From positions 1,736,001 to 1,800,000 of the forward strand of contig JAUTDP010000001.1 of NCBI GenBank assembly GCA_033439795.1: a stretch of DNA of 64,000 nt. The letters run 5' to 3'. The stretch comes from Sordaria brevicollis. Taxonomy: Eukaryota > Ascomycota > Sordariomycetes > Sordariales > Sordariaceae. The notes under the pieces are model-generated. The model was given only the letters and a program-made list of their open reading frames with translations, did not search any database and was not told the origin of the DNA. The translations under genes were made by a program, and so were the position numbers. This document shows, in pieces, positions 62,601 through 64,000 of this stretch (positions within the stretch are counted from its first letter, which is position 1; the number at the start of each line of letters is the position of its first letter).

Positions 62601-63115
62601 TAAAGGTAATAAATTATATACGCTACCGTTATATTTATATAAAAAATTTTTTAACTTTTAGGTTAATTCTATTTTCTAAATCCTAATTAGGATAATAAAA
62701 ATTAAAATCCCCGATGGCTATAATTTAATATCTTACTAAGGGTTTTTCTTCGAAGAATTTAAAAAGGGGAAACCTTTATTCGTATTTTAATATTCTATAC
62801 ATTTTAATAAAGGAATAAATCGAATAAACGGTTAATAATTTTTTTAAATTTTTAAACGTTATAAAAGCTTAATCTTTTTTAATATAGAAATTTAAATCCC
62901 TAAAATTCTATTTTTTATTTATATAAATAACTACTTTCCTTTTTTTTAAATAATTTACCCTAATATATTTATTGCCCTATAAATAATAAATATCTTCGTT
63001 CAAATTCTTATTTAACTTTTAAATCGCTATAATATTATAAATTTCTTTTTATTCGAATAATAATTTCCCTCTCTCGTATAGTTTCCCTATATTTTAATAA
63101 AGTATTTTCAATTGG
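59650..63115 (-). pseudogene. LINE ORF2 (endonuclease + RT) pseudogene (minus strand)
   Basis: On the complement: Cys/His motif near 59850-59910, thumb near 60560-60590, motif C near 61060-61075 read as GFAND (first Asp to Asn), motif A near 61335-61360, endonuclease DFNLHHP region near 62690-62715. Complete and collinear; dead through stops. Confidence 0.78.
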
Positions 63116-63144
63116 ATTATTAATTACTTTATAAAAGAATATTT

Positions 63145-64000
63145 TTTAACCCCGCGGGTAAAGTAAGAATAGGAGTTTTTTCCTTTTAAATAACTGGTTT
63201 AATAATAACGATTAAACCGGCGCCGCTCCGAATACCCGAGCTTTAAGAATTTATAAATACGTTTATCGGGCCTTTAATTATTAATTTCAATCTAATAAAA
63301 GGCCCGCTAATCCGTTTATAAATATAACTTCTATTTCCGCTTTTAAATTCCTTTTTATAAATAATAATAATACGGGCGGTAAGGGGGGTATTAAGGAGAT
63401 TAATATCTTTATTATTTTTTACCGCCGCCGGTTTTAATATAATACTTTTTTTAAAATTTTTCTAATATATAAATAAACGTAGCCTTTCGGTATATTTTAT
63501 AGTAACCTTCGTAATAATTTTCTTAAAAATAAGGTATATTTTCTTTTCGAAGGTATAATATTTATACTTTCTATATAAAGTATAAAAAATTAGCGATTTA
63601 TTTTTATTAAATGGGTAATTCGCTTCTTTAAAGTAATCTTTATTATATTTATTTTTATTATAGCGTTTATAAACGTTAATATTATAATAAAATTTCTTTA
63701 AATATTTTACGCCTTAATAAATAAAATATTATTAAATATTAACCGAGGAAATAAACGGTTTATAAATATACGCGCCGCCCTCTTAGAGGAAGAATCTTTT
63801 ATAGAAAATTTTAATTACTTTTATAATTATAATCTTTATTATAAAGAATCCTTTATTTTCGCTAATTCTCTTTTTCTATAAGCGTATTCTAATAATAGAA
63901 ATAATTAGGTTCGCTTATTATATTTTATAAATAATATCTTTTATTTTTATATATTTAATAATATTTATTTAAAGGAACCCTTTAGCAATTAATATAATAA
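63145..64000 (-). pseudogene. LINE ORF1 remnant (minus strand), truncated by window edge
   Basis: The C-terminal half of the gag-like frame on the complement. The Ala/Pro-rich end is near 63190-63230 and the knuckle region near 63550-63700 (NYPFNKNKSLIF-like). The N-terminal half is outside the window. Confidence 0.65.

Larger units (their letters stand above)
57923..64000 (-). mobile_element. Minus-strand Tad1-like LINE, 3' end to mid-ORF1, cut by window edge
   Basis: It begins with the reversed 3' terminus (AAGTAAGATTCTTATTCCC) and is collinear on the complement with reference 11592 down to about 5516. The 5' end would be roughly 880 bases beyond the window. It interrupts the plus copy at 54743-57922 after TTTTTTACC. 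Confidence 0.87.

Noticed and set aside
1..64000. Mitochondrial or AT-rich protist genome
   Set aside because: AT richness comes from CpA-directed transitions in repeats; the RIP-free MITE has ordinary composition and Tad1 elements are fungal.
1..64000. CRISPR array, tRNA or rRNA genes
   Set aside because: No regularly spaced short repeats with unique spacers and no cloverleaf or rRNA signatures were seen; all repeats are explained by LINE copies or the MITE.

Overview
The window is an AT-rich, gene-poor block of a filamentous ascomycete (Pezizomycotina) genome. It is built almost entirely from one family of non-LTR retrotransposon (LINE) that has been destroyed by repeat-induced point mutation (RIP). 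CpA and TpG dinucleotides are nearly absent and TpA is everywhere, while CpG, CpC and CpT survive. Translated frames carry TAA/TAG where Gln or Trp codons are expected, and Tyr where Cys or His are expected. No functional gene, tRNA or rRNA is visible. The species cannot be named from the sequence.

The LINE is about 6.96 kb. The uninterrupted copy at 4631-11595 serves as reference. ORF1 (about 4650-6370) is gag-like, with a degraded Cys/His knuckle region. ORF2 (about 6400-9860) has an AP-type endonuclease, a reverse transcriptase with motifs A, B and C, a thumb segment of the 'AGAYKA' type and a C-terminal Cys/His motif, which together place it in the Tad1 clade. A third frame (about 9915-11330, ORF3) matches no family I know. 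The 3' UTR carries a CpG-rich hairpin and ends in a (CTTA)n tail, not poly(A). Insertions make 15-bp target-site duplications.

Layout. 1-26: 5' tip of a minus copy. 27-2750: 3' part of a plus copy. 2751-4614 and 11596-14863: one plus copy split by the reference copy. 14864-16390: minus 5' part. 16391-16830: orphan fragment. 16831-17782 and 36948-42157: a plus copy split by a second element (17797-36947), which itself holds another 3' end at 24754 and a full-length minus copy (27454-34417). 42158-45432: extra plus 3' part. 45433-46706: the only block that is neither LINE nor MITE, a 423-codon RIP-damaged frame of unknown identity. 46707-47757: plus 5' part. 47764-54742: full-length plus copy. 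54743-57922: plus partial copy, interrupted at 56310-56791 by a RIP-free 482-bp MITE. 57923-64000: minus copy running off the window.

The order of events can be read from the nesting: repeated self-insertion of the LINE with heavy RIP, then a late MITE insertion that escaped RIP. All LINE copies are dead, so they do not work together now. The ancestral unit would have made an ORF1 RNA-binding protein and an ORF2 endonuclease/RT acting by target-primed reverse transcription.
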